NCBI GenBank assembly: GCA_963725175.1
Contig: CAVRXH010000006.1
Coordinates: 2,666,001-2,730,000, forward strand
Reading direction: 5' to 3'
DNA: 64,000 nucleotides
Source: DASUBV01 sp963725175
GTDB taxonomy: Bacteria; Actinomycetota; Actinomycetes; Streptosporangiales; Streptosporangiaceae
Position 1 is the first letter of the stretch. Each line of letters begins with the position of its first letter. The position numbers were made by a program, and so were the translations under genes. The notes below the pieces were generated by a model. That model ran no database searches. It was not told the DNA's origin and saw only the letters and a list, made by a program, of their open reading frames with translations. Shown here piece by piece: positions 43,975-52,373 of this stretch.

Positions 43975-45387
43975 GTGAGCCTGCTCGTCTTACACAAGAA
44001 GAACCAGAGCCGGCGCCGTCATCTGGCCAGAGCCGCTGCGTACGCCAGGCAGCACGGGGAGCGACTACTGCTCGTGATGGAAGACCCGACCTGGGAGGCA
44101 GCGCTCGCTGACCGAGTCGTCGCCGCTGACACGAGTGACATCGGGCGGACACTCGCGGCCGTCGGCGACCTGGTGAACGACGAGGAGGCGATCTCCGCTG
44201 TGGTGAGTTTCGCCGAGGCCGCCGTCCCGACCGTGGCAGAGGTCGCCGCCATGCTGGGGCTTCCTGCTGTCAGCGGGCGCACCGCGTATCTCGCGCGAGA
44301 TAAGTTCGCGATGCGTAAGGCGTTCGCCGCCGCCGGCGTTTCGCAACCCCGCTTCGCGCTGGCGAGCACGTCAGATGAGGCGCGCACGGCCGCCGGCCGG
44401 ACGGGCTTCCCCCTCGTGCTCAAGCCGGTGCTCGGCACCGGCAGTATGTACGTACGCAGCGTGGCCGACCAGGCCGAGCTTGATCGGCATTTCTCCTTCC
44501 TGCTGCGTGGTGCGTGGGACAGGTTCGTGAACGATCCGCTGTACGGGCAGGCCCACCGGGAGTACAGCGGCGCGATGCTGTTAGAGGAATTCGTCCCTGG
44601 ACCCGAGATCTGCGTCGAGTCCGTGGTCGTCGCCGGCGAGACCCATGTCGTCGCCATTCACGACAAGCCGCTGCCGACCGGGCCTACCTTCGAGGAGGTA
44701 TACGCCTGCACGCCCACCCGGCTGTCAGCACACGTCGTCGCGGGGGTAATCCGGGCCACGAATGCCGTGCATGTGGCGCTGGGCATCGATACTGGCGCGA
44801 CCCATGTCGAGTTCCGGCTTCGCGACGGCACGGAGCCTATCGTCCTGGAGGCAGCCGCCCGCCTGGGCGGCGGACCCATCTACCGGTCCGTCCTGCTGAG
44901 CACGGATGTCGATCTGGTGGCGGCCGCACTCGACGTCGCGAGTGGCCGCACGCCCGTCCTGTCGGTCGCGCGCACGGCCACTCCTGTCGGCTTCTGGAAC
45001 ATCTTCCCTGACCAGCCAGGCCGCCTTGCCGCCGTGCAGGGCGTCAACGAGGCCAGGGCCGACCCGCGGGTTGACGAGATCGAGATCTACCGATCGGCTG
45101 GCGAGTATCTCAGCCTGCCGCCGCAGACCTTCCAGGGACACGGGCACCTTGTCTTCACGGCAGCGACCGCTGATCAGCTCGACGAGGCGTTCCGGCATTT
45201 CGTGAGAACCGTCCGCCTGATCACGGATCATTCGACCGAGCGCGCGGCGGAAGACGGAACGATAAGCCTTGATGATGACCGTCTGCGAGCGGAACCAGCG
45301 ACCGCGGATCTGGCCACGGATGTCTTCCTGACACCTGATCGGCGCTGGCCGGCCGCCACGCCAGAGAGCGAGGCTTCGTCATCATGA
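43975..45387 (+). CDS. ATP-grasp carboxylate-amine ligase
   Basis: ATP-grasp enzyme of 470 residues of the type that joins a carboxylate to an amine through an acyl-phosphate. Order of parts: an N-terminal preATP-grasp domain of about 100 residues, the central ATP-grasp domain with FPLVLKPVLGTGSMYVRSV near 142-160 and LLEEFVPGPEICVESVVV near 202-219, the metal-binding HVEFRLRDGTEPIVLEAAAR segment near 277-300, and a C-terminal LAL-type extension. Similar enzymes make dipeptides such as bacilysin or dapdiamide. GTG 43975 follows AAAGGACGG. In context it probably condenses an amino acid with the sugar-acid-derived unit. The stop overlaps the next gene (ATGA). Confidence 0.85.
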   Translation: MSLLVLHKKNQSRRRHLARAAAYARQHGERLLLVMEDPTWEAALADRVVAADTSDIGRTLAAVGDLVNDEEAISAVVSFAEAAVPTVAEVAAMLGLPAVSGRTAYLARDKFAMRKAFAAAGVSQPRFALASTSDEARTAAGRTGFPLVLKPVLGTGSMYVRSVADQAELDRHFSFLLRGAWDRFVNDPLYGQAHREYSGAMLLEEFVPGPEICVESVVVAGETHVVAIHDKPLPTGPTFEEVYACTPTRLSAHVVAGVIRATNAVHVALGIDTGATHVEFRLRDGTEPIVLEAAARLGGGPIYRSVLLSTDVDLVAAALDVASGRTPVLSVARTATPVGFWNIFPDQPGRLAAVQGVNEARADPRVDEIEIYRSAGEYLSLPPQTFQGHGHLVFTAATADQLDEAFRHFVRTVRLITDHSTERAAEDGTISLDDDRLRAEPATADLATDVFLTPDRRWPAATPESEASSS

Positions 45388-46733
45388 TCGACCAGGTGAC
45401 CAATAGCTACCTTGACCAGTGCCGAGCGGGCGACCGCGGCCTGCTGGACGCCATGCAGCAGGCCCGCAGGCGCTTCCCGCCAGCGTTCGATGCTTCTTGC
45501 GGCGACCGACTGCTCGCCAGGCCGCTCTTCATCGACCAGTCCGTTATGCTGACCTGCGCCAATTCCCTGGCCAAACTTTTCGACCTGCTGGCAGTCCTGC
45601 CGAACCGCCTATTCGACGGTGACTTCGGGCGCTACTGCCAGGCCATTGACATCGCTCCAAGGAGCGCCGCGCTGATCGAGCGCTTTCCTGGTGGACCCGC
45701 GCTGTATGGGCGTGCCGACATGTACCACGACGGTCAGTCGCTCAAGCTACTCGAGTACAACATCGACAGCGCGATAGGCGGCACCGATCGCGCGGAGATA
45801 TCGCGTCTGCTGCTTGAGGTAGATGCCTTCAGTGCCTTCGCGGAGGAGCACAAGCTCAGTTACGTTCACACCGGGGAGCGAATAGCCCAGACCTTGCGCA
45901 AGGTCGCGGAACCCCTCACTGGAGGCACCGCGCCGGTCGTGGCTTTTGTCGAAACGGACGGCGGCCTGGCAGAGTACCTACACCTGGTGCGCTCCTTCCA
46001 GGAGATGATGCATCGTCTGGGAATTGACATCGTGGTCGGTAGCGTCAGCCAGGTGCGCAGCTCAGCAGGACGGCTTTTCTTGCATGGCAAGCCGATCGAC
46101 GTGGTACTGCGCTTCTTCAGCATTGAAGACATCCTTGCCTCTCCGGACGGAGAGAAAATCGTCGAGCCGATCTTCCGTGCGCACGAGGAAGGAAAGGTCG
46201 TGCTCTGGACGACGATGCGGAGCTGGCAGGTCTTTAACAAAGGGTGCCTGGCTTTACTGTCCGACATCCGGTCACGCGATGCTTTTACGCCTGAGGAGAG
46301 GGCTCTCATCGATAGCATCCTGCCATGGACCCGCACGCTGACCGATGACGGTATCGATGGCCGTGACGTCATCGAGCAATGTCAGGACAACCGCGAGGAC
46401 CTGATACTCAAACCATACGGCGGTTATGGTGGCGTCGGCATCATAGCTGGCTGGGAGACTTCCGACCGAGAGTGGAAGGATGCGCTCAACACGGGTCGTG
46501 GTCGCGGCTATGTCGTACAGCAAAAGATAATCCCCCGACCCGAGCCGGTGGTCAGTCCGCTGACTGGCGTTGTGGAGAACTGGTCCGCCGTGTGGGATGC
46601 GTTTCTCACGCCGGACGGATATGCGGGGTCGCACATTCGGGCACTGCCAGACGGCGATCGCGCGGTCATTAACATGGGAGCTAGTGGCGCTGCTCGAACG
46701 ACGGGAATCTTTTGTTATCCGCATGAGGAGTAA
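45384..46733 (+). CDS. Second ATP-grasp protein, glutathionylspermidine-synthase-like
   Basis: A 449-residue protein whose best visible features are those of the circularly arranged ATP-grasp/glutathionylspermidine-synthase-like group. YGRADMYHDG and LKLLEYNIDSAIGG lie near 109-133, and the C-terminal ATP-binding part has DLILKPYGGYGGVGIIAGW near 341-359, then GYVVQQKI. This layout differs from the preceding ATP-grasp enzyme, so the two likely form different bonds. The region is the AT-richest of the operon, suggesting a separate origin. The 3' end overlaps the convergent regulator by 53 bases. Substrates are unknown, and the family assignment is by motif only. Confidence 0.7.
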   Translation: MIDQVTNSYLDQCRAGDRGLLDAMQQARRRFPPAFDASCGDRLLARPLFIDQSVMLTCANSLAKLFDLLAVLPNRLFDGDFGRYCQAIDIAPRSAALIERFPGGPALYGRADMYHDGQSLKLLEYNIDSAIGGTDRAEISRLLLEVDAFSAFAEEHKLSYVHTGERIAQTLRKVAEPLTGGTAPVVAFVETDGGLAEYLHLVRSFQEMMHRLGIDIVVGSVSQVRSSAGRLFLHGKPIDVVLRFFSIEDILASPDGEKIVEPIFRAHEEGKVVLWTTMRSWQVFNKGCLALLSDIRSRDAFTPEERALIDSILPWTRTLTDDGIDGRDVIEQCQDNREDLILKPYGGYGGVGIIAGWETSDREWKDALNTGRGRGYVVQQKIIPRPEPVVSPLTGVVENWSAVWDAFLTPDGYAGSHIRALPDGDRAVINMGASGAARTTGIFCYPHEE

Positions 46734-47739
46734 CTCGACCCTCGGCACCCTGAGTTTCAGGGAACAGCGTTTCAGGAAACAGTGACTGGGAAAGGCTGGT
46801 GCGCGCGTAGAGTACGTAACGTCCTGTCCTGTGTGCATTAACCAGCCCGGCGCCGCGCAGTACCTTGAGATGCTGGGATACATTTCCGGCGGACAGGCCA
46901 GTGCGCATGGCCAGATCGGTGGTTGACGTAGGGAAATGCAGTTCGGTGAGCAGCGCGGTCCGAGAATGCCCGAGCACCGCGGAGAGCGCTCCGGACGTGC
47001 TGGTCTCGCTCGGGTGCCATAGTTCTGCGATACCTCTCGGCGGGTACCGCAAGGTCGGCTGCCACGGTCGGCTGAGCTTCGCGAAGATTCTCGGCCAGAT
47101 GAACAGCGATGGCACCAGGAGCAAGCCTCGCCCCTCCAGTTCCACGAAGCCGGAGAAGTGCTGGGTCGTCACGTCCAGCGTATGGGTCTCGCCATTCCAC
47201 CGCACCCTCGGATCGAGACCAGACAGCAGCAGGTGCACGCCGCCGTCCGCGAGTGTGCGGGCGCGGTAGTGCACGTCGCGTTCCAGCAGTGCGAGCATTG
47301 AGGGCCAGTACGGGGCCAGCGCGATGTCCCAATATGTCCCGATGATGTCGACCAGATGCGCCAGCCCTGCAACTGGGTCGTTGTAGACCGCAATAAGAGC
47401 GGGTGGATTCGGGCCTACCATCGACGCTAGCGCCGTGCGAACCTCTTTCGGCGGAGTGGCGGCCAAAGTCGCCAACTCCAGTTCAAGATCGGGCGACGGG
47501 ACAGCCGGCGGGGGACTCACGAATCCGGGGATAGTCGTGTCGCAGACGAGCGCGAAGAGCAATTGCCAGTCGCGGTCGGATTCGGTCAGCCGTTTGTGCA
47601 CCTGCTTGACCCACAGCTGGTGGAGCGGATGCAGCCCAGGATCGTTCAGTACCCGGACGCTGGCTATGACCTCCCATAGCGGCGATAACGCCAGCCTGAC
47701 GTTGGCCAGATCGGCTGCGTTGAGCGCCACCCGGAGCAT
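46681..47739 (-). CDS. ArsR-type regulator with DUF5937 region
   Basis: Transcription regulator of 352 residues with the DNA-binding domain at the C-terminus. The first 240 residues match the DUF5937-type sensor region of actinobacterial ArsR proteins. The winged helix-turn-helix follows: ALLTELHFPTSTTDLAMRTG then LSAGNVSQHLKVLRGAGLV near 266-303. No metal-binding cysteine pair is visible, so a small-molecule ligand is more likely than a metal. ATTGAGGAGATCTC gives a good ribosome site before ATG 47739. It is convergent with the biosynthetic operon. The tail contains a LFPETLFPET duplication caused by a tandem 15-bp repeat near 46755-46784. Confidence 0.82.
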   Translation of the reverse strand: MLRVALNAADLANVRLALSPLWEVIASVRVLNDPGLHPLHQLWVKQVHKRLTESDRDWQLLFALVCDTTIPGFVSPPPAVPSPDLELELATLAATPPKEVRTALASMVGPNPPALIAVYNDPVAGLAHLVDIIGTYWDIALAPYWPSMLALLERDVHYRARTLADGGVHLLLSGLDPRVRWNGETHTLDVTTQHFSGFVELEGRGLLLVPSLFIWPRIFAKLSRPWQPTLRYPPRGIAELWHPSETSTSGALSAVLGHSRTALLTELHFPTSTTDLAMRTGLSAGNVSQHLKVLRGAGLVNAHRTGRYVLYARTSLSQSLFPETLFPETQGAEGRVTPHADNKRFPSFEQRH

Positions 47740-47980
47740 GAGATCTCCTCAATCCTCGCAACTGAAAAGGTATGTCAGGCGGTGCCACACCCTGACGGCA
47801 GCGTCTTGCCTCCCTGCATCGTCGATACTTGAAAGATTCCGGCCCCTGATGCATGCGCCGAGTATCACTCGTGCGGCTACCTGGGACCGGAGCAGTGCCT
47901 ACACGCTACCGCACGAGCCTACCGCCCGGCGCTGTCGCCTGGCGTTATTATCTGACCGAGGTGACCTCGCGTTAGCTGTC

Positions 47981-48190
47981 CTAGTGTCGTCCGCCTGAAA
48001 TCTTCGACAAGTAATCGGCGAGGGAGTTAAGGATCTCCTCGGCGGTCTTCGTCCAGGCGAAGGGACGCAGGTTCTCGTTCCAGTGCTCGATCCAGTCGCG
48101 GATGTCTGCTTCGAGGGCCTAGACGGACTTGTGGGCGCTGCGGCGGATCTTTGTCCGTGAGGTAGCCGAGAAAATCTCGATTAACCGGCC
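47981..48190 (-). pseudogene. IS630-family transposase remnant
   Basis: Only the last 70 or so codons remain. The minus strand reads EIFSATSRTKIRRSAHKSV, then an in-frame amber stop (TAG), then ALEADIRDWIEHWNENLRPF, AWTKTAEEILNSLADYLSKI and a normal stop at 47981-47983. This is the characteristic C-terminus of IS630-type transposases. The catalytic DDE core is absent. It lies between the ArsR regulator and the exporter gene, so the right edge of the biosynthetic region has been an insertion site. The flanking 47740-47980 and 48191-48410 hold no gene I can support. Confidence 0.8.
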
Positions 48191-48410
48191 CTGGGGGGCG
48201 GGGTCAAGCATCCTCGCGGCCATTCCCGCGCGGCCGGGTCGTTCATGCGATCCGGCCATATTTCTCCGCATCTCCTGCACGCGCATGACCTCCTGTGTCG
48301 TCGTCAGCTACTCAGACATCGGCCGGTCGGGCAGCGTGTACTGCGCCATCGGCTCTGGCCAGGGTGCCTGGTCGGAGGTCACGACGGGCTGAGCCTTGCC
48401 CACAGGGAAG

Positions 48411-48438
48411 AGGGCCGGCGGCCGGTGCCGCCGGCCCT
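48411..48438 (-). terminator. Perfect 12-bp hairpin after the DMT exporter gene
   Basis: AGGGCCGGCGGC and GCCGCCGGCCCT pair exactly around the CGGT loop, starting 29 bases past the exporter stop on the minus strand. Confidence 0.65.
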
Positions 48439-48466
48439 CCTGTGTCTTCCGGTCTGCTGCCTCCCG

Positions 48467-49477
48467 CTAGGCGTCGGCCACGGCGACGTCCGCGACGTCG
48501 GGCGCGGGCTCGGCCCGCCCCGCACGGCGGGCCGCCGACGGCACGCGGAGCGGGATGGCGCCGCTGGCGGCCAGGACGCCGCCGCAGACCAGCACCGCGC
48601 CGGCGATCTGGAGCATCGTCGGCCGCTCCCCCAGCACGATCGCGGCGAGGCCGACCGCGGCGGCCGGCTGCAGGAGCAGCAGCAGCGAGGAGATCGCCGC
48701 GGGCAGCCTGGGCAGCGAGGAGGTGATCAGCAGCCAGCCGATGGTCTGGCTGGTAATCGCCAGCAGCGCGAGCCAGCCGAGCGCGGCCAGCGGCATGTGC
48801 AGGGAGAACCCGCCGAACAGCAGGCCCATGACCAGCGAACTGGCGGCCGAGCCGAGGGTGGCGTCGGTGAGCGGGCCGGCGACGTGCGGGGAGCCCGCCG
48901 AGGACTGCCGCAGCACGAGCAGGAAGCCGGCATACGAGATCGACGTCGCCGTGCCGTAGAGGATCCCGGCCAGCGCGTGGCCGCCGGTGCCGCCGTGATC
49001 GGCCAGGCCGGAGACGAGCACCACGCCCGCCAGCACCACCGGCAGCGCGACCAGGAAGCCGCGGCTTAGCCGCTCGCCCAGCAGCAGCCAGGCGGCCACC
49101 GCTACGAAAAGCACCTGGAGGTTGCCGAGCACGGTCGCTACCCCGGCGCCGACGTCGGCGATGGCGTGGTTCCACAGCACCAGGTCGACGCCGAGCAGCA
49201 GCCCGGCGGCGACCGCGCCGAGCCGGGCGGCGACGGGCCGCGGGCCGTGCCGCCGCCGCTCGGCGACCGCGAGCACGGCCAGCACCGGCAGGGCCAGGAA
49301 GCAGCGGAAGAACGCGGTGGTGGCGAACCCGGTGTGCGCGAGGGTGATCAGGATGGCCGACGAGGAGATGCAGGCCGCGCCGAGCCCGGCCATCAGCATC
49401 GGCCGTCGGCGGGACCCGGCCTGGTCCGGCAGGCTGCCAGCGCCAGGGACCGGGCCGTCATTCGCGTTGCCTGTCAT
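48467..49477 (-). CDS. EamA/DMT-family transporter
   Basis: Drug/metabolite transporter of 336 residues with ten hydrophobic helices arranged as two EamA repeats (about residues 27-165 and 180-310). The second repeat ends with LLLLLQPAAAVGLAAIVLGERPT, the typical EamA closing helix. ATG 49477 (MTGNANDGP) follows GAGGAC at good spacing; the nine extra codons to 49504 are less likely. These transporters usually export amino acids, nucleobases or drugs, but the substrate is not evident. It is divergent from the CGNR regulator gene, with 64 bases between the starts, so that regulator may control it. Confidence 0.83.
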   Translation of the reverse strand: MTGNANDGPVPGAGSLPDQAGSRRRPMLMAGLGAACISSSAILITLAHTGFATTAFFRCFLALPVLAVLAVAERRRHGPRPVAARLGAVAAGLLLGVDLVLWNHAIADVGAGVATVLGNLQVLFVAVAAWLLLGERLSRGFLVALPVVLAGVVLVSGLADHGGTGGHALAGILYGTATSISYAGFLLVLRQSSAGSPHVAGPLTDATLGSAASSLVMGLLFGGFSLHMPLAALGWLALLAITSQTIGWLLITSSLPRLPAAISSLLLLLQPAAAVGLAAIVLGERPTMLQIAGAVLVCGGVLAASGAIPLRVPSAARRAGRAEPAPDVADVAVADA

Positions 49478-49541
49478 GACCGTCCTCGCATATGGTACTG
49501 ACACGTTCGCAGCCTACGAGAGCGGCTTGACAGGAGTCAAA

Positions 49542-50114
49542 GTGCTTTTTGATGCTGACCAGCTCGAAGCCCTTTCCGCCTGCGCCGAGCTGATCAACAC
49601 GGGCCGGGCGGGTACCGGGGAGGGCCTGCGCACGCAGGCGGACGTGCAGGACTTCAGCCGCCGGTACGCCTTCCATCCGCGCGCCGCGACCGCCACTGAC
49701 GTGCCCGGACTCCGGGCGCGCCGGGAGCGGCTTGACGCCATCGTGGTGGCCTGCGAGTCCGGCGACGAGGACGCGGCGATCTCGCTGGTCAACGCGCTGC
49801 TGGCGGATACCGGCGCGGTTCCGCGGATTGTCGAGCACGACGGCAGGGGACCGCACATCCATGTCTCCCGCATGACGGCGCCGCTGGCCGACCGGGTGGC
49901 GGCGCACCTGGCGATGGGCCTGGCCGGGCTGATCGTGGACGGCGAGACCGACCGGGTGCGCACCTGCGCCTCCCCTGGCTGCCGTGAGGTGTTCATCGAC
50001 GTCTCCCGTAACCGGTCACGGCGCTACTGCGACAACAGAACCTGCGGAAACCGGCTGCACGTGGCCGCCTACCGGGCGCGCAAGTCGGGCCAGGCGCAGC
50101 CAGCGCCCGGTTAG
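49542..50114 (+). CDS. CGNR zinc-finger (ABATE domain) regulator
   Basis: A 190-residue protein with an N-terminal ABATE-like ligand domain and a C-terminal CGNR zinc finger. The finger is complete: CASPGCREVFIDVSRNRSR then YCDNRTCGNRLHVAAYR, with four cysteines and the signature CGNR near 173-176. GTG 49542 has AGGAG five bases before it, giving VLFDADQLEALSAC; the frame runs upstream but that part is antisense to the exporter. It probably binds the short divergent promoter region and controls the exporter. Confidence 0.83.
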   Translation: MLFDADQLEALSACAELINTGRAGTGEGLRTQADVQDFSRRYAFHPRAATATDVPGLRARRERLDAIVVACESGDEDAAISLVNALLADTGAVPRIVEHDGRGPHIHVSRMTAPLADRVAAHLAMGLAGLIVDGETDRVRTCASPGCREVFIDVSRNRSRRYCDNRTCGNRLHVAAYRARKSGQAQPAPG

Positions 50115-50201
50115 GCGCGCCGTGCCGCTGCCGCCATCGCTGGTCACGGCACTAGGCTGCGCGGAGGAAGATCGCACCGTCAGGCCACATCTGGAGCTCC
50201 C

Positions 50202-51176
50202 ATGAAGCTGCTCGTCACCGGGGGTGCCGGGTATATCGGCAGCGTGGTCGCCGCCCAGCTCGTCGAGGACGGCCACCAGGTCGTGGTGCTGGATGACCTG
50301 TCCACCGGGCACGCCAGCGCGGTCCCGGCCGGCGCCACGCTGGTCACCGGCGACCTGCGCGGCGCGGCGGCGGACGTGCTGGCGGACGGCATCGACGCGG
50401 TGCTGCATTTCGCCGCGAGATCCCTGGTCGGCGAGTCGGTCGCGGAGCCAGCCAGGTACTGGGAGCACAACCTCGGCGGCACCCTGGCGCTGCTGGACGC
50501 GATGCGTGCGGCGCGGGTCAGCTCGATCGTGTTCTCCTCCACCGCGGCCGTGTACGGCGAGCCGGAGTCGGTGCCCATCACCGAGACCGCGCCGCCCCGG
50601 CCGACCAGCCCCTACGGCACCTCGAAGCTGGCCGTGGACACCGCGCTGGCCGAGCACGCGCGGCTGCACCGGGCGGGCGCGGTGAGCCTGCGCTACTTCA
50701 ACGTGGCCGGCGCCTACCGCGACCGGGCCGGCAACTGGCTCGGCGAGCGGCACGATCCCGAGACGCATCTCATCCCGAACCTGCTGGCAGCGGCGCGGGA
50801 CGGCGAGGAGGTCGGCATTTTCGGCGACGACTACCCGACCGCCGACGGCACCTGCGTCAGGGACTACATCCACGTGGCCGACCTGGCCCGCGCGCACCTG
50901 CTCGCCCTGGCCGCCTGCGCGCCCGGCGTGCACCGGGTCTACAACCTGGGCAGCGGATCCGGATTCTCCAACCGCGAGGTGCTGGCCGCCTGCCGGGACG
51001 TGACCGGCCGGGACATCCCGGCGGTCCAGGCAGGCCGGCGGCCCGGTGACCCCGCCGTGCTGATCGCGTCCTGCGAGCGGATCCGTGCCGAGCTGGGCTG
51101 GCAGGCCAAAAAAGGGCTCACCGACATGGTCGCGGACGCCTGGACCTTTACCCAGGCCAGGGCCGATGTCCGCTGA
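50202..51176 (+). CDS. galE: UDP-glucose 4-epimerase
   Basis: Extended SDR of 324 residues that interconverts UDP-galactose and UDP-glucose. It has VTGGAGYIGSVVAAQL at the N-terminus, LHFAARSLVGES near 68-79, the catalytic Ser/Thr in VFSSTAAVYGEPE, and YGTSKLAVD (YxxxK) near 143-151. SLRYFNVAGAYRD and DGTCVRDYIHVADLA are typical of GalE. Its stop overlaps galK, supporting a Leloir-pathway pair. About 87 bases separate it from the regulator gene upstream. Confidence 0.9.
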   Translation: MKLLVTGGAGYIGSVVAAQLVEDGHQVVVLDDLSTGHASAVPAGATLVTGDLRGAAADVLADGIDAVLHFAARSLVGESVAEPARYWEHNLGGTLALLDAMRAARVSSIVFSSTAAVYGEPESVPITETAPPRPTSPYGTSKLAVDTALAEHARLHRAGAVSLRYFNVAGAYRDRAGNWLGERHDPETHLIPNLLAAARDGEEVGIFGDDYPTADGTCVRDYIHVADLARAHLLALAACAPGVHRVYNLGSGSGFSNREVLAACRDVTGRDIPAVQAGRRPGDPAVLIASCERIRAELGWQAKKGLTDMVADAWTFTQARADVR

Positions 51177-52329
51177 CTCGCCTGAGAACGGCACCGCCGA
51201 TGGCGCTGCCGCGCTGTTCGCCGACCGGTTCGGCGGCCGGCCGCAGGGCGGCTGGCGCGCACCAGGCCGGGTCAACCTGATCGGCGAGCACACCGACTAC
51301 AACGAGGGCTTCGTGCTGCCGCTGGCGATCGGCGCGGGCACCTGCACGGCCGCGGCCAGCCGGGACGACGGGCTGCTGGTGCTCGCCTCACGGCAGGCGC
51401 CGGGTGCCGACGTCAGAGTAGCGATCCGCGACCTGTCGCCCGGCATGCTGACCGGCTGGGCCGCCTACCCGGCAGGGGTGGCCTGGGCGCTGCGCGAGGC
51501 GGGCTATCCGGTCGGCGGGACCAGCATCGCCATCAGCTCCGACCTCCCGCTCGGCGCCGGGCTGTCCTCCTCGGCGGCGCTGGAATGCGCGGTGGCGCTG
51601 ACGCTGACCGAGCTGCACGGCATCGCCATCCCCCGGCCCCAGCTCGCCGTGCTGGCCAGGCGCGCGGAGAACGACTTCGTCGGCGTGCCGACCGGGATCA
51701 TGGATCAGTCGGCGTCACTGCTCTGCCAGGCGGGGCACGCCCTGCTGCTTGACTGCCGCAGCAGCATCGGCACCACGGTGCCGCTTGACCCCGCGAGCAG
51801 CGGGTTCGCGCTGCTGGTAATCGACACCCGGGCTTCGCACGCACTCACCGACGGCGGCTACGCGGCCCGCCGCCAGTCCTGCGAGCAGGCGGCTCAGGTA
51901 CTGGGCATGCGGTCTCTTCGCGACGTAACGGATAGCTCGGAGCTAGCCGGGCTCGATCCGCTGCTGCGGCGCCGCGCCCGTCATGTCGTCACCGAGAACA
52001 ACCGGGTGCTCGCCACCGTGAACCTGCTCAGGGCCGGTGACCTGGGCGGCGCCGGGCCGGTGCTGACCGCCTCGCACCGGTCGCTGCGGGACGACTTCGA
52101 GGTGTCCTGGCCGCAGGCGGACGCGACGGTGGAGGCCGCGCTGGCAGCCGGCGCGAGCGGGGCCAGGATGACCGGCGGCGGGTTCGGCGGCTCGGTCATC
52201 GCCCTGGTGCCCGCCGAGCGGACGGGGGCGGTCACCTCCGCCGTGGCCAGCCGGTTCGAGGCCGAGGGCTGGCCGCCGCCATGGTGCACCGAGGTCGCGC
52301 CGTCCGCCGGGGCCCGCCGGATTCGCTAG
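51166..52329 (+). CDS. galK: Galactokinase
   Basis: GHMP-family kinase of 387 residues that phosphorylates galactose at C1. The signatures are GRVNLIGEHTDYNEGFVLPL near 32-51 (galactose-binding), LPLGAGLSSSAALE near 125-138 (ATP loop) and MTGGGFGGSVIAL near 336-348. Catalytic residues R and D are in place. ATG 51166 overlaps the galE stop by eleven bases. No galT is in the window. With galE it supports galactose catabolism or UDP-galactose supply. Confidence 0.92.
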   Translation: MSADSPENGTADGAAALFADRFGGRPQGGWRAPGRVNLIGEHTDYNEGFVLPLAIGAGTCTAAASRDDGLLVLASRQAPGADVRVAIRDLSPGMLTGWAAYPAGVAWALREAGYPVGGTSIAISSDLPLGAGLSSSAALECAVALTLTELHGIAIPRPQLAVLARRAENDFVGVPTGIMDQSASLLCQAGHALLLDCRSSIGTTVPLDPASSGFALLVIDTRASHALTDGGYAARRQSCEQAAQVLGMRSLRDVTDSSELAGLDPLLRRRARHVVTENNRVLATVNLLRAGDLGGAGPVLTASHRSLRDDFEVSWPQADATVEAALAAGASGARMTGGGFGGSVIALVPAERTGAVTSAVASRFEAEGWPPPWCTEVAPSAGARRIR

Positions 52330-52373
52330 CCGCGTCGTTCGGCAACACAGCCAGGAGAGAGGCGGACATTCTG

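Noticed and set aside
32145..46733. RiPP, NRPS or PKS cluster
   Set aside because: No precursor peptide, adenylation, ketosynthase or carrier domain was seen in any frame.
48129..48392. Plus-strand frame of 87 codons
   Set aside because: Its first part is antisense to the IS630 remnant and the rest has no recognisable features or ribosome site.
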